Source of the DNA: UBA2882 sp045542735
GTDB lineage: Bacteria > Bacillota > Clostridia > Lachnospirales > Lachnospiraceae
DNA: 64,000 bases
Reading direction: 5' to 3'
Assembly (NCBI GenBank): GCA_045542735.1
Contig: JAZQLQ010000026.1
Location: 1-64,000, forward strand
Positions 33,832 through 43,203 of this stretch are shown here, in pieces; position 1 is the stretch's first letter, and each line of letters starts with the position of its first letter. The notes below the pieces were generated by a model. It searched no databases. It had not been told where the DNA came from and worked only from the letters and a program-made list of their open reading frames with translations. A program made the translations under genes and the position numbers.

Positions 33832-34716
33832 TTAATCCAAATACTTGTCATATTTTTCGTTGGTCTCATCCAGATAAACAACTGCTACAATACCGGGGCC
33901 TGTGTGTGCACCGATAGCACATCCGATACGGGACTCGATGAATCCTTTAATATTGCACTCTTCCTGCAACATCTTTTCTACCTTCTTCATACTATCCTCT
34001 TCCGTGCCATATACACAGCCAACTACCTGCTTCTCCAAGTCAGCGCCTTTTTCTTTGACAATCTCAACCAACCGGCGCATTGCCTTATTCCATCCACGTA
34101 CCTTCTCTGTGGACTGTAAAGAACCGTTCTCATCTACTTCAATGATTGGCTTAATGTCCAAAACAGTTCCTGCCACTGCGGAGGTACGGCTCAAACGGCC
34201 TCCTTTATAAAGGTACTCCAAAGTACGAACTGCAACCACATGCTTCATATGCTCACAATAAAATTGTGCCGCTTCAATAATCAAATCTTTATCGGCTCCG
34301 TTTTTCTGCATCTGAAGCAATTTGCTTACGACTAACCCAAATCCCATAGATGCACATTTAGAATCGATAATGGTAATCTTAAAATCCGGATAATCTTCTA
34401 AAATTGCTTCTTTGGCAAGGTTCGCAGCCTGAAATGTCCCTGCTATACCGGTAGAAAAGCAGATGTATAGTACTTCATCACCGGCTTTTGCATAAGGCTC
34501 AAAATTCTCCTGAAACATATACTGGCTGATATGATAAGTCTTAATATCCTTCCCCTGTGCCTGAATATCATAAAACTCATCCGGAAAAATAGTCTTTCCG
34601 TCAAAATAATCGGTTCCCTCAATGGTTACCGGTGTGGGAATCACATGCAGATCATACTCGTCAATCAGGGACTGCGGTACATCTGATGCAGAATCTGTAA
34701 TGATTTTAAAAGCCAT
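33832..34716 (-). CDS. DegV-family fatty-acid-binding protein
   Basis: 294 residues from ATG 34716 (MAFKIITDSASDVPQSLIDE), preceded by AGAGGGGG; a longer frame to 34782 overlaps the next gene and is not needed. DegV hallmarks: TDSASDVP at the N-terminus, the TSxIS-like segment YHISQYMFQENF, STGIAGTFQAAN, and RTLEYLYKGGRLSRTSAVAG in the C-terminal half. In Gram-positive bacteria DegV/FakB proteins present a fatty acid to a kinase (FakA); no fakA is next to it here. Last gene of the minus-strand run from 40402. Confidence 0.93.
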   Translation of the reverse strand: MAFKIITDSASDVPQSLIDEYDLHVIPTPVTIEGTDYFDGKTIFPDEFYDIQAQGKDIKTYHISQYMFQENFEPYAKAGDEVLYICFSTGIAGTFQAANLAKEAILEDYPDFKITIIDSKCASMGFGLVVSKLLQMQKNGADKDLIIEAAQFYCEHMKHVVAVRTLEYLYKGGRLSRTSAVAGTVLDIKPIIEVDENGSLQSTEKVRGWNKAMRRLVEIVKEKGADLEKQVVGCVYGTEEDSMKKVEKMLQEECNIKGFIESRIGCAIGAHTGPGIVAVVYLDETNEKYDKYLD

Positions 34717-34748
34717 GTCTTCTCCCCCTCTGTCTGTCACATTCGGTC

Positions 34749-36560
34749 TTATTCTATATGACCGGTCTCCTTTTCCAGCCATACTAACTCTTCATCATTT
34801 AAATACATACCTATTTTACTACAAACTTCTCCATGATAGAAGTTTAAAATACATTTTTCTTCATCATTTAACAAGTTTGGTTCAATAGCCGCTCTGTCAA
34901 ATGGTACATAGGTCAATGGGCGAAACCCGTAAAAACCGTTTTTCTCTTCTACACATTCTATGAGATTTTCCAGCCGGATACCATATTTTTCCTCAAAATA
35001 TAATCCCGGCTCATTGGATGTGATCATTCCCGGTACGATGGCTGTCGTATCAACATTTCCCCGGCCGCGATAAGTCCGAATAGCATTGGGTCCTTCATGA
35101 ACACTCAAAATATAACCAACTCCATGCCCTGTACCATGGTTAAAATCCAAGCCTTCTGCCCAAAGAGGCTCTCTTGCTACCGCATCCAGACTACTTCCGC
35201 ATACGCCTTTTGGAAATTTGGCATTCATCAAGCGAAGATGAGCCTTTAACACTAAAGTATAATGCCTTTTCTGCTCCTCATTTAAACTTCCGGGCACAAG
35301 TGAAATTGTTCTTGTAATATCTGTTGTTCCATCCGTATAATGTCCGCCGGTATCAAAAAGCAAAAAATTATCTGTTCCAATCGGCACATCGCTCTCCTCA
35401 TTTGCGGAATAATGGACAATGGCACCATGCCCGCCATAGGCCATAATGGGATCAAAGCTGTCTCCCAAAAAGCCCTCCTGTTCCTTGCGGAAATTTTGCA
35501 AAATCTCTGCTGCCTTTGTTTCCGTGATGAGTGCTTGCTTCCAAGTACCTTCTTTGAACTGCTGCCCATATTGCTTCATATAATATATAAATCTGGTAAC
35601 AGCTACCCCATCTTTAATATGAGCATTCCTCATATTGGCACGCTCCGTCGCATTTTTTACCGCTTTCATCAAAGCTGTCGGATTGTCGCTATTGATAATC
35701 GCGTTTTTCCCAGTAACAAGTTCCAATAAGCGACTGTTTACAATCCTTTCATCTAAAAGAATTTTTTGTTCTCTAATCTCATTGTCTAAAAAATCATAAA
35801 TTTCTTCATATCTGCGACAGAAAACACCATCTTTTTCCAGGCGCTGAGTTATTTCCTCGGAAAGAGATGCTCCCGTAAACAAAACACACTCTTTTTCACT
35901 TACATATATGTAAGATAAAAAAACCGGATTGCAATGTATATCACTACCACGCAAATTCAGTAACCATGCAATATCTTCCAAAGAGGTCAGGATATGGGCA
36001 TCTGCTCCGGCTTCCTTTATCTTCTGTTTCAAATCTTGCAGTTTTTCTACTCTTTCGCAGCCACTCCGGGATAAATCGAGCTCCCAAACTGAATGGAAAT
36101 TTAGTGCCGGGCGATTTTCCCATATATCTCCAACCAAATCATATCGGCCTTCTATCTGAATACTTTTATCTCCGAAAGCTTCTTGCAATTTGCGGATAAA
36201 TGCCCCATTCACACATCTTCCGTCAAACCCCAGACAATCCCCGTCCTTTAACTTGTCTGCCAAAAATGCTTCCACTGTGGGAACATCCGGCTCTCCCACC
36301 TTCATTAACACAATTTCACTGCCCTGTAACTGCGCTTCTGCTTGTATAAAATATCTGCCATCTGTCCAAAGTCCCGCGAAGTCTTCGGTTATAGCCATAA
36401 CTCCCGCAGAACCGTTAAAGCCGGAAATATATTCCCGGCTTTTAAAATAGTCACTGACATATTCCGACCCATGAAAATCATCCGTCGGAATATAATATGC
36501 TGTTATAAGTCTCTTTTTCATTTCCCTTCGTAGGGTTGAAAGTATCTCTGATCTGTTCAT
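34749..36560 (-). CDS. Aminopeptidase P family protein (M24, Xaa-Pro)
   Basis: 603 residues, the long three-domain form. Two creatinase-like N-terminal domains (1-320), then the pita-bread catalytic domain. Metal ligands: Asp in LFDTGGHYTDGTTDITR (two Asp), His in GLDFNHGTGHGVGYILS, Glu in TSNEPGLYFEE and Glu in GIRLENLIE. Removes an N-terminal residue preceding proline. The short C-terminal tail (NDEELVWLEKETGHIE) is usual for the long form. Contains an exact copy of the palindrome CTTACATATATGTAAG at 35899-35914, encoding part of LSYIYVSE. Twenty-two bases after the flippase gene. Confidence 0.93.
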   Translation of the reverse strand: MNRSEILSTLRREMKKRLITAYYIPTDDFHGSEYVSDYFKSREYISGFNGSAGVMAITEDFAGLWTDGRYFIQAEAQLQGSEIVLMKVGEPDVPTVEAFLADKLKDGDCLGFDGRCVNGAFIRKLQEAFGDKSIQIEGRYDLVGDIWENRPALNFHSVWELDLSRSGCERVEKLQDLKQKIKEAGADAHILTSLEDIAWLLNLRGSDIHCNPVFLSYIYVSEKECVLFTGASLSEEITQRLEKDGVFCRRYEEIYDFLDNEIREQKILLDERIVNSRLLELVTGKNAIINSDNPTALMKAVKNATERANMRNAHIKDGVAVTRFIYYMKQYGQQFKEGTWKQALITETKAAEILQNFRKEQEGFLGDSFDPIMAYGGHGAIVHYSANEESDVPIGTDNFLLFDTGGHYTDGTTDITRTISLVPGSLNEEQKRHYTLVLKAHLRLMNAKFPKGVCGSSLDAVAREPLWAEGLDFNHGTGHGVGYILSVHEGPNAIRTYRGRGNVDTTAIVPGMITSNEPGLYFEEKYGIRLENLIECVEEKNGFYGFRPLTYVPFDRAAIEPNLLNDEEKCILNFYHGEVCSKIGMYLNDEELVWLEKETGHIE

Positions 36561-36582
36561 TTTCTGTTTTCCTGATAAAATC

Positions 36583-38205
36583 TTATATTAAATGCATTTT
36601 TTCTAAAATTTTTGCCAACTTCGCCCCTTTGGGCATAGCATAAATATCCTCTTTATCCAATACTCTCAGCTTCAATATCAAAATACCATATACACAAGCC
36701 GCTAAAATAACTGCCAATATCAAAGAAACCATATTGCTCTTAAGCAAAAGATAGCAAAGCGTATATACGCCATATGCTACCGCTGCCATAACAACTGATG
36801 CCGCCAAAGGAAGCACAAATACTTTTAAAACCTTTTGATGATAGTCCAGACTTTTGCGTACGGCAATGCCATTTAATATGCACATTAACAGGGAATACAC
36901 AATGGTCGCAATGGCAAGGCTATACAGATTCAAATCCGTAAACCAGAGACATGGTACCAATACAATTGTCTGGATTATCAAGGCTACAAACGCATTAATA
37001 ACCGGAATATTTACCTTTCCGATTCCCTGCAATACCGCATTTGTTAGGGTAGAAAGGGAATAAAAAACCACGGTCACGCTCAGCACACGAAGTAAGTCCG
37101 CTGCCATATCCAGAGAAGATTGTCCCGGGAAGAGGAAGCTTACCACCGGCTTTGCCAACACACCCATACCGACTGCTGCCGGAATGGCAATTAGCATGGT
37201 CGCCAAAATTGCCGTATGAACTTTTCCTCTGGTTCCTTCTTTATCTCCCGTAGCAAATTTGGCAGAAATACTGGGTATCATAGCCGCTGACATAGCTGAT
37301 GCAATGGCAATGGGAATATTGGAAATCACCACTGCTTTTCCGGAATAAATACCGTACCAGGTCGCAATCTGTGCCACATCCACATCCTTAACCAACTTCA
37401 AAATCTTACGGTATATAGTCTCATCCAAAGATGTACTAAAGTTATAAATAAACGTACTTAAAATGAATGGTGTAACCAAAGAAAAAATAATGCCGAAGAT
37501 TTCAGAATAACTCAAAACATTTTTCGATATATCCTTTTGTAATCTTTTATGGATATACTTTTTATTGTATCCATAGACAAACCACATAAAAGCCAAGGCA
37601 ATTAATACACCTGCACCGGTTCCCAACGCGCTACCCATAGCACCGTAAACTGCCTGGGTTGTGGCATCCTTATCAAGAACCGTCTGCTTTAGCAAATACG
37701 CAGCCAAAATACTAATGATTGCATTTAAAATCTGCTCGATAATCTGTGAATAAGAGGTCTGTACCATAGTCCGATGTGCTTGGAAGTATCCACGAAGCAC
37801 ACCCAATAAACCGGAAAAGAAAATGGTCGGTGCAAATACACGCAATACGATTACCGCATTTTGCTCCACCAACAATCCGGCAGCAAAAAAAGTGAAGAGG
37901 CTGGCAAAACCGCCTACCACAATCACATAAATAAACGCACAATGAAAAATCCTCTGGGCATTTTTATATTCCTTTACCGCCAACTTACCGGCAATAACCT
38001 TGGAAATTGCTGAAGGAATAGAGTAAGAACTGATTAACAGGATAATGGTATAGATGTTATACGCAGATCCGTAATAGCCATTTCCTTCATCACCAATAAC
38101 TGCAGCCAAAGGACTTCGATATAAAATTCCGATAATTCTACAGATTATACCTGCCATGGCAAGAATTCCCGCCTGCATGATAAATCCATCATTTTTCTTT
38201 GCCAA
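36583..38205 (-). CDS. SpoVB/MurJ-type polysaccharide flippase
   Basis: 540 residues with about 14 membrane segments; MOP-superfamily exporter of the SpoVB/YtgP group. Opening FIMQAGILAMAGIICRIIGI is typical, as are GLLGVLRGYFQAHRTMVQTS and LSTLTNAVLQGIGKVNIPVI. Likely moves lipid-linked cell-wall or polysaccharide precursors across the membrane. Immediately downstream of a GNAT gene in a cell-envelope-leaning run. Which lipid it carries cannot be told from sequence. Confidence 0.9.
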   Translation of the reverse strand: MAKKNDGFIMQAGILAMAGIICRIIGILYRSPLAAVIGDEGNGYYGSAYNIYTIILLISSYSIPSAISKVIAGKLAVKEYKNAQRIFHCAFIYVIVVGGFASLFTFFAAGLLVEQNAVIVLRVFAPTIFFSGLLGVLRGYFQAHRTMVQTSYSQIIEQILNAIISILAAYLLKQTVLDKDATTQAVYGAMGSALGTGAGVLIALAFMWFVYGYNKKYIHKRLQKDISKNVLSYSEIFGIIFSLVTPFILSTFIYNFSTSLDETIYRKILKLVKDVDVAQIATWYGIYSGKAVVISNIPIAIASAMSAAMIPSISAKFATGDKEGTRGKVHTAILATMLIAIPAAVGMGVLAKPVVSFLFPGQSSLDMAADLLRVLSVTVVFYSLSTLTNAVLQGIGKVNIPVINAFVALIIQTIVLVPCLWFTDLNLYSLAIATIVYSLLMCILNGIAVRKSLDYHQKVLKVFVLPLAASVVMAAVAYGVYTLCYLLLKSNMVSLILAVILAACVYGILILKLRVLDKEDIYAMPKGAKLAKILEKMHLI

Positions 38206-38216
38206 TGCAATTCTCC

Positions 38217-38660
38217 TTAGGCTTTTTTCTTTTTCTTACGATAATACATCAAGTACTCGACTTCACCCAAATCCTCATGGACACTTTCTTCCTTTTTCAA
38301 AAGTCCACGATTTTCATAAAAGGTTACAGCGCCATAATTATTTTCAAATACATGCAATGTGAAAAAGTCGTAGCGCTCCTTGACATAGTCCATCAACTTA
38401 CTTCCCACACCGCAACCACGGAACTCTTTATCCACGAAAAGACCTGCAATATAGCCTTCATCTATTCCCACAAAGCCAACCACCTGGCCGTTAATCTCAT
38501 ATACATACACTTCAACTTCGGGAATCACCCTCTTTACATAGGAAAGATTCCGATCCCAATATTCCTGATCAATAAAATCATGAGCTTCTAAATTGCCCTC
38601 ATACCACAGACGCAGTACCTTTTTTAAATCAAAATCCTGAAATTTCCTTATAATATCCAT
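38217..38660 (-). CDS. GNAT-family N-acetyltransferase
   Basis: 147 residues. The acetyl-CoA loop reads LFVDKEFRGCGVGSKLMDYV (motif A, Q/RxxGxG/A as RGCGVG), preceded by VVGFVGIDEGYIAG and followed by LHVFENNYGAVTFYENRGLL, the usual motif B. The ending YLMYYRKKKKKA is a basic tail. Resembles YjaB-like acetyltransferases; substrate unknown. It starts one base after the acyltransferase stop codon. Confidence 0.9.
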   Translation of the reverse strand: MDIIRKFQDFDLKKVLRLWYEGNLEAHDFIDQEYWDRNLSYVKRVIPEVEVYVYEINGQVVGFVGIDEGYIAGLFVDKEFRGCGVGSKLMDYVKERYDFFTLHVFENNYGAVTFYENRGLLKKEESVHEDLGEVEYLMYYRKKKKKA

Positions 38661-39728
38661 CTACTTCTCCCTTCTTTCTTTTCCAACCATCCAAGGGAAA
38701 AATCGATTAATAATTAGAATCGCAATAGCTTCTATAAAGGCAACCAACAAAAACAGCTTAATACAAAATTCGGCATTTCCATAATAATCCGTAATATGCT
38801 TGTTGTAATGCATAACCAAGATGGCAGACGCATACATCACATATGTATCTACATGTGTCAGCATAACGATTAAAGAATTTTTACCATAAAATCCCAACAA
38901 GCGGAAAAGGGGGAATTTATAAACATCTTTTACACCGGTACTGATACCGATGACACCCACACTTCCCAGTATTGCCCCTGCAAAATACAATAATTCATTG
39001 TGAAATACAAGGAAATGGAGATCAACACCACCATTTATCCGGCTAATCCATACAGTAGCAAGTAAACAAATCACGCCCACAAGCCCTGCTGCCCAAGGTG
39101 CGATCTTGATCTTTTTGCGGAGTCTCCACAAATAGAAACCAATGGCGATAAAAGCAGCTATGATTCCGATACGGATAATTACCTGAAAGAAATACATCCA
39201 ATATGCAAGATGAGGAATCTCTCCATGGGTTGCACAAAAATATTGCAAATATCGGTTGGCTACACAGCTGATAACAAGCCATAAACCCAAACAAACCGGT
39301 GCCCATTTTTTACAGGCTTTTATCACACCCAAAAAAGCCATTTCTCCTACAATTAATGCACCCAAAAACCACAAAACCGACATACCGTATAAAATACATG
39401 TCAAAAAGATATTTTGTTTTACCAATTCCAGGGTAATGGTACTTCCTATCCTATATGCCTCATATTGGGCAACAATAAAAATCAAACTGAAAATAAAATA
39501 GGGTTGCAAAATAGACCTGCTCTTTTTCATAACCGTTTTTGCCAGACTCTTTTTGTCCTCTTCCTGGATGCAGATAAGCATTCCGGCTATGATAAAAAAC
39601 AGGGGAATATGAAATGCTACTATGAAATCGCGAAAACCTTCGCTAATATACTGGATATGTCCGGTAATGACCAAAAGGGCTCCGATACCCTTTGCGATAT
39701 CCAGCTCTGCATATCGTTTTTTAGTCAT
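38661..39728 (-). CDS. Acyltransferase family 3 membrane protein
   Basis: 355 residues, about ten membrane segments. The N-terminus RYAELDIAKGIGALLVITGH with the nearby FIVAFHIPLFFIIAGMLI is the standard acyltransferase-3 start, including the catalytic His in the first helices (GH). Such proteins O-acetylate cell-surface sugars. Neighbours a flippase and GNAT gene, consistent with surface polysaccharide modification, though no glycosyltransferase is present. Confidence 0.88.
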   Translation of the reverse strand: MTKKRYAELDIAKGIGALLVITGHIQYISEGFRDFIVAFHIPLFFIIAGMLICIQEEDKKSLAKTVMKKSRSILQPYFIFSLIFIVAQYEAYRIGSTITLELVKQNIFLTCILYGMSVLWFLGALIVGEMAFLGVIKACKKWAPVCLGLWLVISCVANRYLQYFCATHGEIPHLAYWMYFFQVIIRIGIIAAFIAIGFYLWRLRKKIKIAPWAAGLVGVICLLATVWISRINGGVDLHFLVFHNELLYFAGAILGSVGVIGISTGVKDVYKFPLFRLLGFYGKNSLIVMLTHVDTYVMYASAILVMHYNKHITDYYGNAEFCIKLFLLVAFIEAIAILIINRFFPWMVGKERREK

Positions 39729-39775
39729 AACAATTCCTCGTTTTACCTATATAAATGTCACTTTTTGTATCTTCA

Positions 39776-40402
39776 TTATAAGCGAAACAAATTCTTCTGA
39801 CAACCCAGACGCATAAAGGCAGACAGCGGAAATCCTACTACATTATTGTAATCGCCCACAATTTCCTTTACAAAGATTCCACCAATTCCCTGAATCCCAT
39901 AAGCACCTGCTTTGTCCATGGGCTCTTTGGTACCAATATATGCCTTGGCTTCTTCTTCCATGAACGGATACATGATTACTTTGGTTTCTTCCGCAAAGCA
40001 AAAACTCGTTTCTTCCATCTGTATTCCATCCTTATTTATATAAAGAGCCGCAACTCCCGTAAAAACCGAATGTGTTTTTCCGGATAATGACATCAAAATA
40101 CGAAGCGCATCTTCTTCATCCTTTGGTTTTCCCAAGATTTTGCCCTCTGCCACCACAATGGTATCCGCACCAATAATCAAAGTATCCTCTTGTATACTTC
40201 CATCATTTTCTTCCAGCAGACGGTCTCTGATCTCACAAGCCTTTTGTGTAGCAAGCTCCACCACAACCTCTTCCGGTACCGTTTTGGTAATGACTTCCTC
40301 CGCATTACTTTTCATAATAGAAAAATCGATGCCCATTCGCTCAAACATTTCTTTTCTCCTGGGTGAGCCGGATGCCAATATCACATTTACTGATTGCTTC
40401 AT
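39776..40402 (-). CDS. maf: Maf-family nucleotide pyrophosphatase
   Basis: 208 residues from ATG 40402, which has AGGAGGAGAAGAC before it; a longer frame lacks one. Signature VILASGSPRRKEMFERMGID, then GADTIVVAEGKILGKPKDEE and the late DKAGAYGIQGIGGIFVKEIV. Maf proteins hydrolyse non-canonical or pyrimidine nucleoside triphosphates and are linked to septum control. First gene of the minus-strand run; tRNA-Pro lies 60 bases upstream. Confidence 0.93.
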   Translation of the reverse strand: MKQSVNVILASGSPRRKEMFERMGIDFSIMKSNAEEVITKTVPEEVVVELATQKACEIRDRLLEENDGSIQEDTLIIGADTIVVAEGKILGKPKDEEDALRILMSLSGKTHSVFTGVAALYINKDGIQMEETSFCFAEETKVIMYPFMEEEAKAYIGTKEPMDKAGAYGIQGIGGIFVKEIVGDYNNVVGFPLSAFMRLGCQKNLFRL

Positions 40403-40462
40403 GTCTTCTCCTCCTATAAAAAAAGAACCAACCCGATCTAACATCAAGTCAGCCCTCTTCCG

Positions 40463-40536
40463 TCGAAGTGACAGGATTTGAACCTGCGACCTCTGCGTCC
40501 CGAACGCAGCGCTCTACCAAACTGAGCCACACTTCG
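40463..40536 (-). tRNA. tRNA-Pro (anticodon CGG)
   Basis: 74 nt, cloverleaf complete on the minus strand: acceptor CGAAGTG/CACTTCG, discriminator A, D-arm GGCTCAGTTTGGTAGAGC, anticodon arm CTGCG-TTCGGGA-CGCAG, T-arm with GGTTCAAATCC. The anticodon CGG reads CCG. The 3' CCA is not encoded. Confidence 0.95.
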
Positions 40537-40682
40537 AATTTTCATAAGTCCTCTAAACACCGGACATTTAATAATATACAGGAAAATTTGTGAAAAATCA
40601 AGTTTTATCCTTGCAGTATTTGTCCAACTGTGCTAAATTTTGTGTTTGGGGAAGGTATGAGTCGTGAAAGGATGACAGAATC

Positions 40683-41873
40683 ATGGAAAATTATGAAATA
40701 CTAAGAGATTTAGCCATCATTTTATTTGCTGCAAAATTTTGCGGCATGGTTTCCAGAAAATTCAAAGCACCTCAGGTTGCAGGACAAATTATTGCCGGTC
40801 TTTTAATCGGTCCCGCTTGTCTGGGATTAATTGAACAGTCGGATTTTATCTTAAAAACTGCAGAAGTCGGTGTTATATTGGTTATGTTCTCCGCCGGTCT
40901 GGAAACAGACTTAAAAGATTTGGTAAAAACAGGACCCAAGGCTTTAGCAATTGCCTGCTGTGGTGTATTTGTTCCATTTATTTTCGGCGCACTGCTTTAC
41001 TTTGGTTTTTATGGATTCGAAGGAATGGGCTCTCCCAATTTCTTTGCTGCTATGTCCATTGGTGCCATCATGACAGCTACCAGTGTTAGTATCACCGTAG
41101 CCGCCTTACAAGAACTGGGCAAACTAAAGGGAACCGTTGGTACCACTATTTTAAGTTCCGCAATCATTGATGACGTTATTGGTATTATTGTTTTGACCTT
41201 TGTTATCGGTTTCAAAAATCCCGATGTTCATCCCTCAGACGTTATCATTAAGACCATTGTATTCTTCATCGTCTCTGTTGTAGGTGGCGTTATTACATAT
41301 AAGTTTTTCAAATGGTTGGACAACCGCAATCCTCATACACAGAGAATTCCGATTCTCGGATTCGTCCTTTGTTTTGCTTTAGCTTACATTGCTGAAAGAT
41401 ATTTTGGTATTGCGGACATCACCGGTGCATACATTGCCGGTATCATTCTTTGTAATATTAAGGATGCGGATTATATCAATAACAAAGCACATATCAGCAC
41501 TTATATGATTTTTGCCCCCGTATTCTTTGTGGGCATCGGATTAAAAACAACCTTTGATACCATGAATGGTAAATTACTCTTATTTTGTGTAGCATTTGTT
41601 GTTGTTGCCCTTTTAACCAAAATCATCGGCTGTGGTTTAATGGCACGTGCTTGCAAGTTTAATTGGCATGATTCCTTAAAAATCGGTGTTGGTATGATGA
41701 CCCGTGGCGAAGTTGCTTTAATCGTTGCCCAAAAATGTTTATCCGTTGGCATGATTACCTCTGAATTCTTCACAGCCGTAATCCTACTGATTATTGTATC
41801 TTCCATTGCAACACCTATTATTTTGAAGACGCTTTTCAATAAAGATAGTGAAGTAGCTGTCGTAGAAAATTAA
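40683..41873 (+). CDS. CPA2-family cation:proton antiporter
   Basis: 396 residues, about 12-13 membrane segments, no TrkA-N domain. Residues 29-50 (APQVAGQIIAGLLIGPACLG) and EVGVILVMFSAGLETDLKDL are the family's helices 2-3; SSAIIDDVIGIIVLTFVI has the paired aspartates of the ion site. Late MMTRGEVALIVAQ is also conserved. Exchanges Na+ or K+ for H+; direction unknown. AAAGGATG precedes the ATG. Its terminator contains repeat copy A (41896-42035). Confidence 0.92.
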   Translation: MENYEILRDLAIILFAAKFCGMVSRKFKAPQVAGQIIAGLLIGPACLGLIEQSDFILKTAEVGVILVMFSAGLETDLKDLVKTGPKALAIACCGVFVPFIFGALLYFGFYGFEGMGSPNFFAAMSIGAIMTATSVSITVAALQELGKLKGTVGTTILSSAIIDDVIGIIVLTFVIGFKNPDVHPSDVIIKTIVFFIVSVVGGVITYKFFKWLDNRNPHTQRIPILGFVLCFALAYIAERYFGIADITGAYIAGIILCNIKDADYINNKAHISTYMIFAPVFFVGIGLKTTFDTMNGKLLLFCVAFVVVALLTKIIGCGLMARACKFNWHDSLKIGVGMMTRGEVALIVAQKCLSVGMITSEFFTAVILLIIVSSIATPIILKTLFNKDSEVAVVEN

Positions 41874-41895
41874 AAATTTTATATTATAATAATTC

Positions 41896-42035
41896 AAAAA
41901 TCCCATAAAAAGTTGTCTCAGAGACGCGTTCTCACTCGATGAAAAACGTAGCGGATGCATAAGATTGCAAAGAACGCAATCTAAGCACCGACGTTTTTCA
42001 ACGGTCTCTTACGACAATCTTTTATGGGATTTTTT
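41896..42035 (+). repeat. Structured repeat element copy A, embedded in the antiporter terminator
   Basis: The outer stem AAAAATCCCATAAAA/TTTTATGGGATTTTTT looks like an ordinary terminator, but its loop holds about 115 nt that fold back on themselves: TTGTC/GACAA, AGAGAC/GTCTCT, GAAAAACGT/ACGTTTTTC, CGG/CCG, AGATTGC/GCAATCT. The same core occurs inverted at 43204-43343 with three differences. Two of them form a compensatory pair (A-T here, G-C there). Confidence 0.85.
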
Positions 42036-42075
42036 ATTTACTATAATAATAATTAATATTTTTTACAATATATCC

Positions 42076-42104
42076 TTGACAGATATATCGTCAGGTGATA
42101 TATT
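42076..42104 (+). promoter_or_regulatory. padR promoter with overlapping repeats
   Basis: TTGACA (42076-42081), 17-bp spacer, TATATT (42099-42104). Inverted TATATC/GATATA repeats cover the spacer and -10 (about 42084-42103) and a further GATATATC lies at about 42130-42137. PadR-type repressors bind such AT-rich dyads, so autoregulation is likely. The 297-base gap 41874-42170 otherwise holds only the repeat above. Confidence 0.6.
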
Positions 42105-42170
42105 GTAACTACGATATGTCAGTCGTCGATATATCAGCGCGCGACAGAACATCTGAAAGGAGTACAATCA

Positions 42171-42488
42171 ATGGACAAAAATACACCTTTGACGGAAGCA
42201 TTATTTTACATACTGCTGGCAGTCAGAAAACCCAATCATGGATATGGCATTATCCAGGAAATTGAAGAATTGACAAAAGGAAGAGTGGTTTTAGGTCCCG
42301 GTACCTTATACGGCGCCATCCAATCCTTGGTCAAAAAGGGGTGGATTGATATTTACAGTGAAGATAAGGAATCACGTAAAAAGAAAGAATATCTGATTAC
42401 AGATGAGGGGAAAAACGCTTTCGAGGAAGAATTGAAACGTTTGGAAGAATTAGTTGCAAATGCAGCACTTATGAAAGGGGAAAACTAA
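42171..42488 (+). CDS. PadR-family transcriptional regulator
   Basis: 105 residues. Winged helix: PLTEALFYILLAVRKPNHGY, GIIQEIEELTKGRVVLGPGT, LYGAIQSLVKKGWIDIYSED, followed by KKKEYLITDEGKNAF; the Y-G-I-I and GPGTLYGAI motifs are diagnostic. AAAGGAG precedes ATG. One base separates it from the DUF2812 gene, the normal partner of this PadR type. A local repressor of its own pair, inducer unknown. Confidence 0.93.
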   Translation: MDKNTPLTEALFYILLAVRKPNHGYGIIQEIEELTKGRVVLGPGTLYGAIQSLVKKGWIDIYSEDKESRKKKEYLITDEGKNAFEEELKRLEELVANAALMKGEN

Positions 42489-42489
42489 C

Positions 42490-43200
42490 ATGACAAAGTT
42501 CCGTTTATATTTTGATAAAGACAAAGAAACTGTATGGTTAAATGAAATGGCAGCAAATGGTTATGCTCTCATCGGATTTTTTGCCGGATTTTATACCTTT
42601 GAAAAAACCGAACCCGGCGAATATATATATCAGATTGATTTAGGCGAAAAATTATTTGCCGTAACCGATGATTACCGTGGATTTATGGAAGAAACCGGTG
42701 TTGAAATCGTAGATACCTGGGGCTACTGGATATTCTTACGCAAAAAAGCTGCCGACGGCGAATTTGAATTGTATACCGATGTAGATTCCCAAATTGAACA
42801 CTACACCAAAATCCGCAATATGTTTAAAGTAGTCAGCATCATTGAATTAATCTGCTTTATGATTGAAGTTATTTGTTTTGATCAATCCAATGAACCGGCT
42901 CTCATCTTTTTTGTTATTTTAATTGGTATTTTTGCCTTTGTATGTATCAAAGCCACCTTTAAAACCAATCGCACCATCGCAGAATTAAGAGAAAGAAAAG
43001 GCGAAACTGTGAATCTGTCTAAAAGAAATGGTCCTTCTCCAATCTTAACAAGCGGTTTACTCTTAAGCTCTTGTGCACTGCTTATGGATAATCCGGCTTT
43101 GGAAACCTACAAAACAATTATTCAAATAGTTGCAATTATTCTTATGATTATCGGACTGGCTCAAACCAGCAACCAGTGGAAGATGGATAAGGAAATTTAG
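42490..43200 (+). CDS. DUF2812-domain membrane protein
   Basis: 236 residues. The first 110 residues are the DUF2812 domain (KFRLYFDKDKETVWLNEMAA, NGYALIGFFAGFYTFEKTEP), cytoplasmic and preceded by no signal. Then four hydrophobic segments (IIELICFMIEVICF, ALIFFVILIGIFAFVCI, ILTSGLLLSSCALLM, TIIQIVAIILMIIGLA). Partner of padR; the pair is common in Clostridia and thought to respond to membrane or envelope stress, which I cannot confirm. Its stop codon is 3 bases before repeat copy B. Confidence 0.88.
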   Translation: MTKFRLYFDKDKETVWLNEMAANGYALIGFFAGFYTFEKTEPGEYIYQIDLGEKLFAVTDDYRGFMEETGVEIVDTWGYWIFLRKKAADGEFELYTDVDSQIEHYTKIRNMFKVVSIIELICFMIEVICFDQSNEPALIFFVILIGIFAFVCIKATFKTNRTIAELRERKGETVNLSKRNGPSPILTSGLLLSSCALLMDNPALETYKTIIQIVAIILMIIGLAQTSNQWKMDKEI

Positions 43201-43203
43201 ATT

